Shown here in pieces: positions 30,998 through 43,325 of a stretch of 64,000 bases of DNA (position 1 is its first letter; the number at the start of each line of letters is the position of its first letter). The stretch is taken from the NCBI RefSeq assembly GCF_019393635.1, contig NC_057863.1:623157791-623221790 (forward strand), in the 5' to 3' direction. A program made the position numbers and the translations under genes. The notes under the pieces are model-generated. The model did no database searches and was not told where the DNA came from. It worked only from the letters and a program-made list of their open reading frames with translations. The stretch comes from Dromiciops gliroides. Its lineage: Eukaryota; Chordata; Mammalia; Microbiotheria; Microbiotheriidae.

Positions 30998-33900
30998 CTG
31001 AGAAAAGCAGAGGGGATAGTTAGTTATTTACTGGTGGTAACCTCCATCATGATTCTACTAAAAGTCCACTCCTGCATAGACAGCAGATGATGGGGACTTG
31101 CAAACAGGTAGTAAGTAGAAAATTGGGGTTTGAGCTCATGTCAAATTCATTGTTCTTTCCACTGCACCCAAACTTCCTTGGAAATGGGCATTTCCATGTA
31201 CACAGTAGTAGTAAGGAACATGGATTGTATGTGAAACTGTGGGTCTCTTATGTAAAGTTTGCTTTTCTTTAAAAATATATGATAAATTCAGCATGTAACT
31301 TTTTTTTTTTTGGTGAGGCAATTGGGGTTAAGTGACTTGCCCAGGGTCACACAGCTAGTAAGTGTTAAGTGTCTGAGGTCGAATTTGAACTCAGTTCCTC
31401 CTGAATCCAGGGCCAGTGCTCTATCTACTGCGCCATCTAGCTGCCCCAGCATGTAACTTTTAAAGCTGTTCTGAGGTATAAGGCAAGCCAGGAATTCTGC
31501 TGGAGGAGCTCAAATGGAGAAACTGTAAGCAGCAGCATCCTCCCTCTCTCCACCCCTGCCCACTATGTATTTCCCCTCCCAGTGCTTCCCTGACCTCTTT
31601 CCATTTGGCTCCACTCCACTGCTCGATGTACACAGGGGCCGGCTTAAATTTAGCCAGGACCTCGAAGTTATCTGACAACAGTTCCACACAGATGCGGTAG
31701 GTGCAGCCACAATCATTTCTGGCAGCAAACCTGTGAGTGGGAGAGTGATGGGGAGAGGGAAATGATGGTGAAGAAAAGGAAGGTTCTAGGGATGAAGAGA
31801 ATGGCTAAGGCTAGTGAGCTCTCTGAGTTCCTTAGCCATGTGTTCCTGGGACTCACAGTCATACTGTAAAGCTCATTTGTCACCAGGAGTAAATGAAGTT
31901 TAATTGAACACCCCAGGGCAGCAGGAACAGTCTCTTGCCCCAGTAGAGTACACCTATACTCATCACCAAATTCATAAAGACTGGGAAAGAAGCCCTAATC
32001 TACTGCTTAAAGAGAGGAGTTCCCCAAGACACATATCTGACATAGGTCCAGTGGTGGGGCTTCCCTGGGAAGCAGCTGTCACATGCTGGTCTGGGAATAG
32101 AACTGGTCCCTGGAAAAGGGGGCAAGCACCATCTTTTGGAGGAAAGATGAACTGTGAAACACAGCAAGCTGAAAGTGTAGGATCCACAATTTGCCAGCAG
32201 AGCAGAAAGAAACCAGGAAGTTCTGTTTGGCTTTCATAGTCATAGCACTAGGGCTGGAAGGACACTTAAGGGTCATCTAATCCAACCTGCCCATTTTCAC
32301 ATGAAGAAACCGAGGACCAGGGTGATATAGTGAGTTGCTCAAGATCTAAAAAGATAGCAAGAGGTAGAACATCATTAGAACTGAGGATCTATGAGTCTAG
32401 GTCCAGCCTTCTTTCTCATACACTGCTAATCTTCTCACTGATATCCTGTATGATCTTGGGCAAGGCTCCAAAGAGGCTCTCAGTTCCCCTATCTTAAAAA
32501 TGGGAAATACCATTTCTTCACAAGGTCATGGTGAGAATGAAGGAGCTCATGGATGTGAGAATGTTCTCCCTTCCCCCAGGCTCCAGCCCTACTCACCAAT
32601 CCTTGATCACAATGTCTGGCTTCACACTGTCCATCAATTCCTTCCAATAGCCCTTGGCTTTCAGATCTATCAGCTGAGATTTGAGGCAGGTGCTGGAGAG
32701 ACATGAGAAGGTTTTCAGCCCCAGGTCTGCTCAGGAGAGGACTGTGCCCTTCCTCATTGAAACCCATGTGACTGATTGATCCTTAGTCACTCCTAGAGCT
32801 GTAATTATTCCTCACATCCCATTCTAGCAATAGGCATGAAGCATGAGTCAGTCTCTCTCGCTCTTTCCCTCTCTCGCTCTCACTCTCGCTCTCTCTTGCT
32901 CTCTCTCAATCTCTCTCTTTCTCTCTCTCCTTCTTCCATCCTCTCTTTTTCCCTCCTTCCCCTCTCCTCTTTCTCTTTATTTCTCACTCCTTGTCTCTCT
33001 CTCTCTGTCTCTCACTCCTCCCTCCCCCACTATCTCTGTCTGTCTCTCCTTATAAGTCTTCGGTAAGGAGCCAACTCAAAGAAGTTGATCATGAATCCAT
33101 TTCATCTTCCCCTTTGCTTTTTCACAGGTTCCTGGGAGCTGATTAATAACAATAGTGGGTCAATACATAGCAGAGACAGTAGATAGGGAGATAGCCTTGA
33201 AGGCAAGAAGACCTTTGTTGCAGTCCCTCTTCTGACACATTCTATGTGACCTTGGGCAAGTCCCTTCACCTTTCAGTGCTCTTCACAACTCTTAAAGACT
33301 TTGAATGGCAAAGAAGGTGCTAATTTGTATTGGAAGAGGAAGTTCTTTATACTGAAAAAAGTATAGGTCTAATTCTTATCCATATTTAGCTAACTATTTA
33401 CACTGGACCAAGTAAACTACATGATCTCTGTCATTTGAACCTCAAAACAAAAACAGCCCTTTGAGGTTGGTAATATGAGTGTTATTGTTTCTGTTGAACA
33501 GATGGAGAGCCTGAGGCTCGGATAAGTGAAGTTAAAGAATTATCTAAGGGGCAGCTAGATGGCGCAGTGGATAAGCACTGGCCCTGGATTCAGGGGTACC
33601 TGAGTTCAAATCTGGCCTCAGACACTTACTAGCTGTGTGACCCTGGGCAAGTCACTTAACCCCAATTGCCTCACCAAATAAATAAATAAAAAAAAAAAAA
33701 AGAATTGTCTAAGATCACAAATCTACCAGGTGACAGAGTTAAGATCCAAAGCCAGGTCCTTTGACTTCAAATTCAGGGATCTTTCTACTCCTCACCAATG
33801 ATGAGTCCTAACAGGTGCCCCCAGCCATTCTCTTGTATAAGGGCTGGTGGTGTGGGGAGCAGCAAAGGCCTGTGTGTTTGGGAATATCCATCAGGCTGAG

Positions 33901-34262
33901 GTTCTCAACTGGACCTTGTGGCTCCTCCTCCCTGGGTTCTGTCTCTAACAGGAACATGGAAGAACCGCTTAGTTTGTCTCCTTCAATCGCCTACAGAGAT
34001 TAGGGACTTTCACCAAACACCAGTCATTTCCCTCAATCATGAAAACAAGAGGAAGACCTATCCCGGATTCCCAAACAGTTGCCTTCCTTCAAATAGAGCA
34101 AATGTGAAAGTCAAGCCCAGGACAAGTTTTGGAATCTGAGGAATCTCAGTTCTTCTGTTTCCTAGCTGTGTGACCTAAAGGCAGCTTGGTAGATTGCAAA
34201 GGGCACTGATCTGGGGAATCAAAGGATCTCAATTCAATTCCTGGCTTTGCCATTTATTAGCT

Positions 34263-34314
<52 letters not shown>

Positions 34315-37300
34315 CCTTGGGCATGTCAGCTACCCTCTTTAGGTCTCAATTTCTTTATCTATAAAAAGAGAAGGTTGAGCTAAATGCCCTCTAAGCCCTC
34401 CCAGCTCTAAATGTATGCTCCTGTGATAAGCTTCTTTCATTCTTAAACTAGCAACAAACATCAAGCACCTTCTGTGTTTCATGAAGACCTGTGTATATAA
34501 AGACAAAAGTAAAAATGGTCCATGACCTCAAAGGGACTTATATTCTAAGCGTGTGGAAGATTACATAACATCTCCAGGTAAATATATTGTTGTTGTTGTT
34601 TTTTTGTTTTGTTTTTTGGTGGGGCAATAAGGGTTAAGTGACTTGCCCAGGGTCACACAGCTAGTAAGTGCCAAGTGTCTGAGGCTGGATTTGAACTCAG
34701 GTCCTTCTGAATCCAGGGCCAGTGCTTTATCCATTGCACCACCTAGCAGTCCCTCCAGGCAAATATATAAAGAATATATACAAAATGAATTCTCCTTTGA
34801 TTATGGCTATGTAACACTGCATATACAGATAGACTCAATTGATATGTTGGTTAGTTTTGTGGAATTGATATTTTTTAAAATTTCTTTTTTAATCATTGTT
34901 GCAAGGGATAGCTTGCTGAGTAGGAGAAAAGGAAGGATATATTTGGAGGTGAAGATATCAATAAAAATTAATTTAATTTAATGCTATTTAACATCAATAA
35001 TTGTTTTTATCAAACTTTTTTTGGGGGGCGGGCAATGAGGGTTAAGTGACTTGCCCAGGGTCACACAGCTAGTAAGTGTCAAGTGTCTGAGGCCACATTT
35101 GAACTCAGGTCCTCCTAAATCAAGGGCTCGTGCTTTATCCACTGTGCCACCTAGCTGCCCCCAATAATTGTTTTTAAAGAAAAGTTCCTTCCCATCTCAT
35201 TTAGCTATAAAGGGAATAGACCAGGTGTATCTAAGGTCCCTTATGGCATTAAATTCTATGATCATAGGATTTTTATTTCCTGCTTGGCAAATCTCCTCTC
35301 CAATGTATGAGGCAGGAGGGCCTTTGGCTTGGTCTCAAAGCACTTTTCTCAAGCTTCAGGGGAACAAAGTTCTAACTAAATTCTACTCTCTGGGGTTCTG
35401 TGAGCAGGTCAATTTCAATTCAAAAACAAATTTTTTTTGCGGCAATCTGGATTAAGTGATTTGCCCAGGGTCACACAGCCTGTAAGTGTCTGAGGTCATA
35501 TTTGAACTCAGCTCTTCCTGATCCCAGGGCCAGTGCTCTATCTACTATGACACTTTGCTGCTCCCTCAGTTCAATCGACAAGCATTTATGAATCCCACTA
35601 TGCATCAGGCAACGAATTGTGTTCTCATCTTCATCCTTTGAAGAAGGGAAAAAAAATGAACTTCCAGCTCAAAGAAGTTATCCCTGGAAGGGTTAAGTAT
35701 TAAGCTGCCTAAGACCCCTCCCTCCCTCCCTCCCCCCATAGCCCATTCAAGCCAAAGTTCCTCTTACTCATAGGAGGTGACAAAGCATTTCTTGACCTTG
35801 GGATCTGGAAATTCTGTCCCATGATCTCTAGGTATGTCTTCCACTTTCCATTTATTTCCTCTGTTCTTGTCAAGTTTCCAAAATTTGAACCCATCTAGAA
35901 AAAGAATGGCCCTTTGAGGGATCCGCAAGCAAAGCCAGACAGATCCTCCATCCACAACACGTCTTGCAGTTGCCCTCCCCTCTCCCCCTCAGTAGTTCAG
36001 GCCTCATCACTTTGGAATATGTTTTATGGCAAAAGGAAAAACTATGCAAGTAAACCTGAAAGTTTCACACCTAATCACCCAGCAGCAAAGTTTTACAATG
36101 AATCTGAGAAAAACACGTCTACTGCTGCTACTGAGAGCTGGAGTTTTTATAGCCCTTTAAGGTTCATCCCATTGGATCTACACAATAACTCTGGGAGGTG
36201 GTTGTTATTGTCAGTCTCATTTTACAGATGAGGCAACTGAGGGACAGAGAGGTTAAGTGACTTGCCTAGGGTCACATAGCCAGGAAGTGTCTGAAGGAGG
36301 AACTCAACTCAGGTTAATCTTTCTGATTTCAAGTTCAGGACTGATGGCACTGCACCACCTAGTGTCCCCAATAATCATCAATTGACTACATGAAAACAAA
36401 GAAAAATCAATTGCGGGATTTGCAATAATTAATCTGGTTTAGTCAGAGTTGTGAATTGGAAGAAAAAAAGGATTTAAAAAAATTAAAGGTAGTTTAAATT
36501 AGCACAGTCTTGAAACTAGGTGGTGCAGTAGATAGAGTGCCAGGTGTGGAGTCAGGAGGACCCGAGTTCAAATCCAGCCTCAAACACTTACTACCTATGT
36601 GATCCTGCACAGATCACTTCACCTTGTTTGCCTCAATTTCCTCATTTGTCAAATGAGCTGGAGAAGGAAATGGCAAACCACTCCAATATCTCTGCCAAGA
36701 AATCCCCAAATGGGGTCACTAAGAATTGGACATGACTGAAAAACAGCAGCTTCCTTATATTAGTCAATCTAAAAGACTTGTTTTTGCCCAAGATGATACC
36801 TTGCTCCTGTGTTTGGCTTAACCCACATGAGTCAAGGATATAACTACCATTGCCACAGTCCAAGACTGATGGAGGTAAGTGCCAGCATTCTAGCTTTCAC
36901 ATAAATGTGCATCAGGCCATCAATGGTTTTCAGTTCACCTCTTGATGAACTTGAGGATCTGACTGATTTAAGCATGTTTAGGGTCTCTACTCCCCACCCC
37001 AACTCCCTTAACATTTATTTAATCCTCTTTACAAGGAAAAAGAAAAAGAAAATTAATGGGGAAAAAAGGTCCAGAATTGCACAAATTTCTTTGCATGGTT
37101 ATACCACAATTTCACCTAATTAATATCTCTTTTAATTAATATCAATAAACTTTTTTTTTTAAATCTAAAAACAATGAGTTGGGAATGTGGGGTCCATAAT
37201 TATCCAATTTGCAATAAAAATGACTGAGGCAGAGTTCTTTTTTTTTTTTTTTTAGTGAGGCAGTTAGGGTTAAGTGACTTGCCCAGGGTCACACAGCTAG

Positions 37301-40300
37301 TAAGTGTTAAGTGTCTGAGGCCAGATTTGAACTCAGGTCCTCCTGAATCCAGGGCCTGTGCTCTATCCACTGCACCACCTAGCTGCCCCTTGAGGCAGAG
37401 TTCTAAGCCAATTGCACTTTATTAAAGTCCCTCCAACGAAGTGAACCTCAGATCTTCCTCACAATCTGAGGTCTTATTTTTATAGGGCTTGATACCCAGA
37501 TACTCAGACGAGGCAAAGTAAAATGCAGGGTCTCATTGGCTGATAGACCTTGCTTCTGACCCTCCATGAGGGCCAGACTAAGTGATGGGCAAGAGAGGGT
37601 GGTCTGGAGCTACAAAAATAGGTTGTTGGACTTTCTATGTCACACGAAGGCATCCCACCCATTTTGGGTTTGGTCTTGTGATCAGGCAAGTGAACTTTGT
37701 ATCTAGCAGTTCACAGCTCTGGGGCCTAATATCCAGAATTTATAATCACTACCTCTGTGGAATTATATCACTGATTAATACTCATGGGAATAGAAGAGGG
37801 CTCTAATTAATCATCCATGCCAGGAAATTCTACTTTTTCTTGGATTTATTGTTGTTGTTCAGTCATGTCTGATTCTTTGTGATTCCTTAGACCATAGCAC
37901 ATGAATACAGTCCTTGGGTTTTCTTGGCAAAAATACTGAAGCGGTTTGCCATTTCCTTCTCTACTGGATTAAAGCAAACTGAGGTTAAGTGATTTGCCCA
38001 GGGTTACACAGCTAGTACATATCTTTTTCCTTCCTTCCTTCCTTCCTTCCTTCCTTCCTTCCTTCCTTCCTTCCTTCCTTCCTTCCTTCCTTCCTTCCTT
38101 CCTTCCTTCCTTCCTTCCTTCCTTCCTTCCTTCCTTCCTTCCTTCCTTCCTTCCTTCTTTTCTTTCATGGTGGGGAGGCAATTGGGGTGAAATGACTTGC
38201 CCGAGGTCACACAGCTAGTATCTTTTTTAAGTCAGGTCCTCCTGATTTCTATCTACTGCACCACCTAACTGCTCCTTAGTAAATGTCTGAGTTTAGATTT
38301 GAACTGAGGTCTTCCTGACTCCAGACCCAGCACTCTGTTCACTGAGCCAGCTACCTCTTTTTTGTTTTGAATATCCCAACAATATTGTGGCCTTGGGGCA
38401 GCTAGGTGGTACAATGCCTGGAGTCAGGAAGACTCACCTTCCTGAGTTTAAACTCTCAGACACGAGCTGTTGTGACCCTGGGCAAGTCAACCCCAATGAC
38501 CTCTCCCTTCCCCCCCAAAAAAAAAGAAAGAAAAGGGATGCTATCTACATGAACTTGGGCAAGTCACTTCACCTTGTTTGCCTCAGTTTCCTCATCTGAA
38601 AAATGAGCTGGAGAAGTAAATAGCAAACCACTCCAGGATCTCTGCTAAGAAAACCCCCAATGGGATCATGGAGAGTTGGACAGGACTGAAAGGTGATTTA
38701 ATAACAAGAATATTGTGGCATCTTACCAAATCCATCACGTTGGGAAGATGAAGTTAGCAGCATACATAACAGGCTTCTTTTGTTTTGTTAATACAGTTTG
38801 ACAAAATGCTATACTTAAGAGTATGCCTTTGTGATGAGTAAAACTAAATGTGTTAAAAAAAAAAAAACGAATATGGGGTCACCTTATTCCTGTCCCAAGT
38901 GTAGGGAAAGCTAGCTAGGGTTTACTTATAAATTAGAAGCTTTGGAACCAGTTTTGGGGGGCATTAAACATTTATTTTTATTTATTTTCTCTGTGTTTTT
39001 TTTTTAGTCAGGTAATTGGGGTTAAGTGACTTGCCCAGGGTCACACAGCTAGTAAGTGTTAAGTGTCTGAGGCCAGATTTGAACTCAGGTCCTCCTGACT
39101 CCAGGGCCGGTGCTCTATCCACTGTGCCACCTAGCTGCCCCATTAAGCATTTATTAAAGAGTAAAGAGAGAACACGTGTAGTTCAGAAAGTTAATAAACC
39201 TATCTACCCTAGAGGAGAGATAAGAGTTCTGCCTGGCCTGCTTCTTCTCCCAAGTCTTCTGCCACCAAGCCTATTCAAGAGACCCAAACTGTGTGTGTCC
39301 AAACTCCTTCCAGTGTCCCTGGAAGAGGCAGTCTTTACACACTGCTTCAATCTAATTGGCTAGCATCACCCAAATCCATTGGTTCACTGGGCTTATGGGT
39401 GATCTGGTGTTGAGGTGAGCTGAGAACAATACCCTCTTCAGAGTCAGGCAGGTATGGCTTCAATTGAATTAACTTTAAGTGGGTTAATCAGTGAAGTCAA
39501 TCACTTTCAGTCAATCCAATCAGCCCAAATCAATACAGGGCTTTTGGGTGTTGGCAAAAAGCCCATTCTTTTCTTTTCTTTTCTTTTTTTTTTAGGCAGG
39601 GCAATGAAGGTTAAGTGACTTGCCCAAGGTCACACAGCTAGTTAAGTGTCAAGTGTCTGAGGCTGGATTTGAACTCAGGTCCTCCTGAATCCAAGGCCAA
39701 TGCTTTATCCACTGCGCCACCTAGCTGCCCCTCATTATTTTCTTACACCCTTGTTTTTTGTTTGTTTGTTTGTTTTGTTTTGTTTTGTTTTGCGGGGCAG
39801 TGAAGGTTAAGTGAGTTGCCCAGGGTCACACAGCTAGTTAAGTATCAAGTGTCTGAGGCTGGATTTGAACTCAGGTCTTCCTGAATCCAAGGCCGGTACT
39901 TTATCCACTGCGCCACCTACCTGCCCCTTTACACCCTTGTTATAGCATACACGTTTTCAGGACAGGCTGAAGTTTGCCTGGATGCTAAAGCAGACTCCAA
40001 AGCGGTCACAAAGAAATGACTGAACTGTTTTTAATATTAATGTGGATTTTGTGTTCTTAACTGACCTTGGCTAGTGACACAAGATAATTTCTGCTTTAAC
40101 TCTCTTACCATAATTTCCTTAAGATGAGCATATCACATAATGAAGAAGAACTTGCAAAATGAAACTGAGACCACTATGACCCTGGTGTTAACCTGTTCTA
40201 CCTTCAAGTTCAAACTTGACATATCACTTGTAGTTCTGATATTAACCCACTGTTTCCCATCTTGCCTGTTGTAGACATTTCCTTCCTCCCATCTGTTCTT

Positions 40301-40719
40301 TGATGTGTCATTACCTCCCCCTCTGCTTTCGTTGAAATTCCATTGTACTCATCCTGTATATGAAACCAAAACCGATAGTTGCCAAAACTAAAAAAAAAAA
40401 AACCCAAGCCCCCAAATACCCTCCACCTACTCCCCTCCAAAAACCCCAAAGAAACCACAAAAAGATCCCATTTTAACCACCATGATGCCTGCTGCCTAAA
40501 GCCAAGAACATCAATACTTTATCCCACTGGATAAATCTACTGCTCCAGGGGAATTGTAAGTAAAAGAAAGGATGACTGTGCTAGGAATGTCTCCCATGGC
40601 TCATCAGTGCTCAAACCACAGTTCCAAGGAGACAACCTTGGAAAGGATATAACTCAACACCTTGACTAGCACCTTGGCAGGATTTAATTGGTTCCTCCTC
40701 CAGAACATAAATACTTTGC

Positions 40720-40778
<59 letters not shown>

Positions 40779-42718
40779 TGTGTTAGGGGCCTCCAGGACA
40801 GTCTGGTGAAGCATGAGGACCCTTTTTCAAAAAACTGTTTTGTTACCTACATCTGTAATTGGAGGAAATGCTAGGCAGCAGTTAAAAGTTACAAAAAAAT
40901 AAAGATGTGATTGTTTTTCTCATGAACTCCGTGAGATCTATCCCTAGGCAGGTCCATGGATCCCAGGTTAAGAACTCCTGATGTAGGATAAAGCTAATAC
41001 TGCAACCTCAGTTTAGAATGTATATAAAGGTTTACAGACTCCTCTCTGAGACAAGTAGAAAAAGCTACTGTTCTTATGACAGGAGCCAAATGGAATCTGC
41101 TTCAGGTGACTGGTTTGGGAGAACTGGGTGTGTATTCAGTCATTTAAGTCATGCCTGACTCTTTGTGACCCCATTTGGGATTTTCTTGGTAAAGATACTG
41201 GAATGGCTTGCCATTTTCTTTTCCAGTGGATTAAGGCAAACAGGGTTAAGTGACTTGCCCAGGTTCACACAGCTAGTAAGTGTCTGAGGCTGGATTTGAA
41301 TTTAGGAAGGTGAGTCTTCCTCACTTCAGGCCTGGCATGCTATCTGCTGCGCCACCTTATGGCCATATTGGAGAGCTACACATCATTTTCACTCACTGGA
41401 GCATCCTCTTCTCATTAATGAATGCGATTGTCCAGGAAGCTGAGACACTCCAGTGGGATAGAGTATGCTCTGAGATTAAGTATTGCTTTAATGACAAGCG
41501 ATGGGCCATATATAATGGATGACTTCAGTCATCAGTGATGGCCTGACTTAGGAATGAATCCCTTTTGACTTATGGCCATGGAATTGTGTCTGGAGGTTCT
41601 CAGGTCGGGAATGAAGTCACCTACAATGCATCCCCTATGCCGACAGCCCTGTGAAGGGAGAGGAGGCCCTGATTCAGGGTGCTGGGAGGAATGCCTGTGG
41701 GACTGACTAGTTAATACTTTATGACATCTGGGAGGTAAACCACCAGTGGAGACTAGTTGATTCATGAGAGGTCCGGGATGATATCAGATATGTGACACAG
41801 AGGAAGGAACCGGTAGATTTCCTGACCTTTATAGATATAAAGCACTGCTCTTTTACCATATGGACATCTTGGTTACTGACAAGGGGAAAAAAAGATGACA
41901 TGTACAAAAGAAAAGCAGCCTGGGACAGTTATGAAGACCTGAAAAAGAAAAAAAAGGAAAAAACATCGCCTCGAATAGATGTACAAAGCAGCTCAAAGAC
42001 AGGAAGGTGGGGGTGGCTGTGGTGCAATGTGGTCCATCAAAGTCATTTGCATATCACTTTTTAAAAAAAGTGTTTTAAAGGATATTGCTAAGAAACTAGA
42101 ACTCAAAGAACTCTTTGGGGACCATGGGAAAGATCTTTCTCCCTTTTCTCTCTCTCTCTCTCACTCTCTGTGTCTCCCCCCTTATAGAATTGTAGTTTTT
42201 AGGTTTTCAACACTTGATAGAGGTGGCAAGCCCTGACATGTACAAGCCATAGGAGAGGAGAAGGTAAGAAGCCAGAGGTCAGAAGAATAACCAAACTCCC
42301 TAGCGTCCTGAATAAAGAAGGCAGTCTTAGACACTGCCCCTGCAGCTTGAAAGAAACAGGAAGGAAGAGAATGAATTCCGCCAAGACAGCTGAATGAAGT
42401 CCAGGAGACTCTGGACTTCCTTGGAGGAAGCAGAACCTGCACAAACTAGCAGGACCCACCTTGGGCACAGGGGTTGCAGATCAGGTTCTTCTGGAGGCTG
42501 CAGAGGAAGTAGAAGACCTTCCAGTCGTCTACTGGCTGGTCCCAGTCCTGGGAGATGAAGCCCTCTCGCAGGCACTTGCGTTTCCACAGGGACACCTGGT
42601 CGATGAGGTCCCTCCAGAGGCTGCAGACTGGCCGGCAGCGCCTCAGCAGCTCCCGAGCTGGCACCAGGGAGAACAACTCCAGGAGGACTTCCTCAGGCAG
42701 CTCATTGATGCTGGCCAT
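30773..42718 (-). CDS. FBXO6: Gene B: FBXO6-like F-box protein with FBA domain, 280 aa
   Basis: Predicted SCF ubiquitin-ligase substrate receptor; FBXO6 relatives bind high-mannose N-glycans of misfolded glycoproteins retro-translocated from the ER. The coding join on the minus strand is 42718-42460, 35894-35768, 32692-32597, 31730-31595, 30997-30773 (843 bases with stop), all GT-AG. The F-box is at about residues 4-48. The FBA domain at about 70-250 is well conserved: DWDQPVDDWKVFYFLCSL, HGTEFPDPKVKKCFVTSY, CLKSQLIDLKAKGYW, WFAARNDCGCTYRICVELL, VSYTFSNYPPRVRYIYF, GGKDTQFWAGWYGP and VTNSS. The pocket-loop pair is F232-W233 (YW in human FBXO6 and FBXO2). Several stretches favour FBXO6 over FBXO44 (HGTEFPDPKVKK, DCGCTY), but some residues are FBXO44-like. 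The tail beyond about residue 250 is lineage-specific and ends in LINE-derived codons. It sits upstream of gene A on the same strand. Confidence 0.93.
31305..31447 (-). mobile_element. CORE-SINE in gene B intron 4
   Basis: Full body flanked by duplicated agcatgtaactttt (about 31290-31304 and 31448-31461). Confidence 0.92.
31595..31730 (-). CDS. FBXO6: Gene B coding exon 4
   Basis: The acceptor is CTCACAG and the donor GAG|GTCAGG. It encodes FAARNDCGCTYRICVELL, then VYIEQWSGAKWKE, the conserved FBA core strands. Confidence 0.93.
32597..32692 (-). CDS. FBXO6: Gene B coding exon 3
   Basis: The acceptor is CTCCAG and the donor TG|GTGAGT. It encodes TCLKSQLIDLKAKGYWKELM, then DSVKPDIVIKDW. Confidence 0.93.
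32846..33052 (+). repeat. CT-rich low-complexity tract in gene B intron 2
   Basis: About 200 bases of degenerate (CT)n with c/g interruptions. Open frames here are artefacts. Confidence 0.9.
33430..33785. mobile_element. MIR relic split by a CORE-SINE
   Basis: A minus-strand MIR (gaacagatggagagcctgag ... agccaggtcctttgacttc) is interrupted at 33549-33698 by a plus-strand CORE-SINE with the duplication aaagaattatctaag at 33534-33548 and 33699-33713 (one mismatch). Confidence 0.85.
34180..34425 (+). mobile_element. MIR relic with an internal (TG)n microsatellite
   Basis: MIR core ccatttattagctgtgt runs into (TG)n at 34262-34313 and continues as accttgggcatgtcag and gtctcaatttctttatct. The repeat grew from the tgtgtgacc of the MIR core. 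Confidence 0.8.
34617..34755 (-). mobile_element. CORE-SINE in gene B intron 2
   Basis: Full body with ccacctagcagtcc end. Confidence 0.9.
35024..35161 (-). mobile_element. CORE-SINE in gene B intron 2
   Basis: Full body ending ccacctagctgcccc, with caataattgttttta on both sides. Confidence 0.9.
35430..35565 (-). mobile_element. Diverged CORE-SINE
   Basis: gcggcaatctggattaagtg through gacactttgctgctccc; more diverged than most copies. Confidence 0.8.
35768..35894 (-). CDS. FBXO6: Gene B coding exon 2
   Basis: The acceptor is TTTTTCTAG and the donor GA|GTAAG. It encodes DGFKFWKLDKNRGNKWKVED, then HGTEFPDPKVKKCFVTSY. Same 127-base length and phase as gene A exon 2. Confidence 0.94.
36120..36370 (-). 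mobile_element. MIR SINE in gene B intron 1
   Basis: tctcattttacagatgaggc, aggttaagtgacttgcctag, ggcactgcaccacctag. Confidence 0.7.
36510..36752 (+). mobile_element. Long CORE-SINE variant
   Basis: Head (gaaactaggtggtgcagtag), CORE and the gagaaggaaatggcaaacca module ending gacatgactgaaaaacag. Confidence 0.8.
36753..37235. other. Gene B intron 1, unassigned
   Basis: No gene or clear repeat before the T run at 37239. Confidence 0.35.
37239..37389 (-). mobile_element. CORE-SINE
   Basis: Full body flanked by duplicated gaggcagagttct (about 37204-37217 and 37391-37404). Confidence 0.92.
37845..38365 (-). mobile_element. Long CORE-SINEs interrupted by a (TTCC)n tract
   Basis: A minus-strand long variant (ttcttggcaaaaatactgaa ... 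gtgatttgcccagggttaca) runs into about 130 bases of (TTCC)n at 38025-38158, then further SINE body at 38165-38360. Confidence 0.75.
38393..38705 (+). mobile_element. Long CORE-SINE variant
   Basis: ggggcagctaggtggtacaa head, shortened core and the extended gagaagtaaatagcaaacca module. Confidence 0.7.
38829..39450 (-). mobile_element. Solo LTR fossil (family Y) with nested CORE-SINE
   Basis: Starts tgatgagtaaaactaaatg; the aaacatttatt region is split by a minus-strand CORE-SINE (39003-39142), then agcatttattaaagagtaaa, matching 26.7, 50.7 and 63.15 kb. Confidence 0.55.
39585..39930 (-). mobile_element. Two tandem minus-strand CORE-SINEs
   Basis: Bodies at 39593-39732 and 39790-39928, the second with a (tttg)n/(ttttg)n tail and duplicated ttacacccttgt flanks. 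Confidence 0.9.
39931..40720. other. Gene B intron 1, unassigned
   Basis: No repeat or gene recognised. Open frames are short and end in A/C-rich runs. Confidence 0.35.
40721..40784 (+). repeat. (TG)n microsatellite
   Basis: About 60 bases of TG with one interruption (tatgtg). Confidence 0.95.
41135..41365 (-). mobile_element. Long CORE-SINE variant
   Basis: gtcatgcctgactctttgtg, ttttcttggtaaagatactg, then SINE body ending gcgccacctta. Confidence 0.8.
41366..42440. other. Gene B intron 1 near the F-box exon, unassigned
   Basis: Contains a short open frame (41792-42064, plus) with no recognisable domain and a small (TC)n at 42150-42175. No homology to gene A's intron 1 was seen. Confidence 0.35.
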
Positions 42719-42722
42719 GGTG
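42460..42722 (-). CDS. FBXO6: Gene B first coding exon (F-box exon)
   Basis: The acceptor ATGCCAG is followed by CACC and the ATG at 42718-42716. The donor is CAAG|GTGGG. It encodes MASINELPEEVLLELF through LICNPCAQ. The 5' two thirds are nearly identical to gene A. Confidence 0.95.
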
Positions 42723-42879
42723 CTGGCATGAGGGAAGAGGCACATGGCAATGAGGTCATATCCATACTGGCCCTGGTCCTTCTGGGGAGGGGCTGAGGAA
42801 ATGCTTCCACACTGGACACGGGCTATGTCTTAGGACCCTTCTCTTCTCTCTTTTGGTGAGCCCATCAGAAACCATTTTC

Positions 42880-43325
42880 CTCTCTGTGGAAAAATTCCCC
42901 AATCTCTATATCTCAACCCCATTCATCTCCTAAATTCTAGTCCCCTATCATCAACTCCTTGAGGGACTCTTCACCAAATAACCCACAGGCATCTCAGACT
43001 CAACATGTCCAAAAAAGAACTCATTATCATTTCCCCAAACTCACCCCTCTTCTGAACTTCCTTTTGTCAAGGGCATCGTTATTATTCTAAGCATCACAAC
43101 CTAGGGGTCATCCCTCAATCTCTATACCAAAAGCCCCCAGACTCCAAGAGGGGGCATGAAGAGTCAGACACGAGTGAAATGCCTGAACCACTGCAAACAC
43201 CTCCACACCATCTCTCAAATCCACCTTCTCTCCACTCACAGGGCCACCAGCCTTGATCTGGACCTCATCTTCTCTTACTTGCCATCCATCAAGCAAAAAT
43301 CACCTATCAAGAATGTACAATGTGC
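42880..43325 (-). repeat. Gene B 5' flank block shared with copy C
   Basis: Aligns with 21850-22320 (gaaaaattccccaatctcta, tcatcaactccttgagg, gggccaccagccttgatctg). It is absent from the corresponding place in gene A. Confidence 0.85.

Noticed and set aside
32836-33066. Ser/Leu-rich open frames
   Set aside because: CT-rich low-complexity tract inside gene B intron 2.
37969-38218. Open frames rich in KEGR or FLPS repeats (also 47233-47548 and 50008-50367)
   Set aside because: Translations of (TTCC)n and (TTTC)n microsatellites.
41792-42064. Possible small gene of 90 residues
   Set aside because: No domain, no splice or homology support; lies in gene B intron 1.
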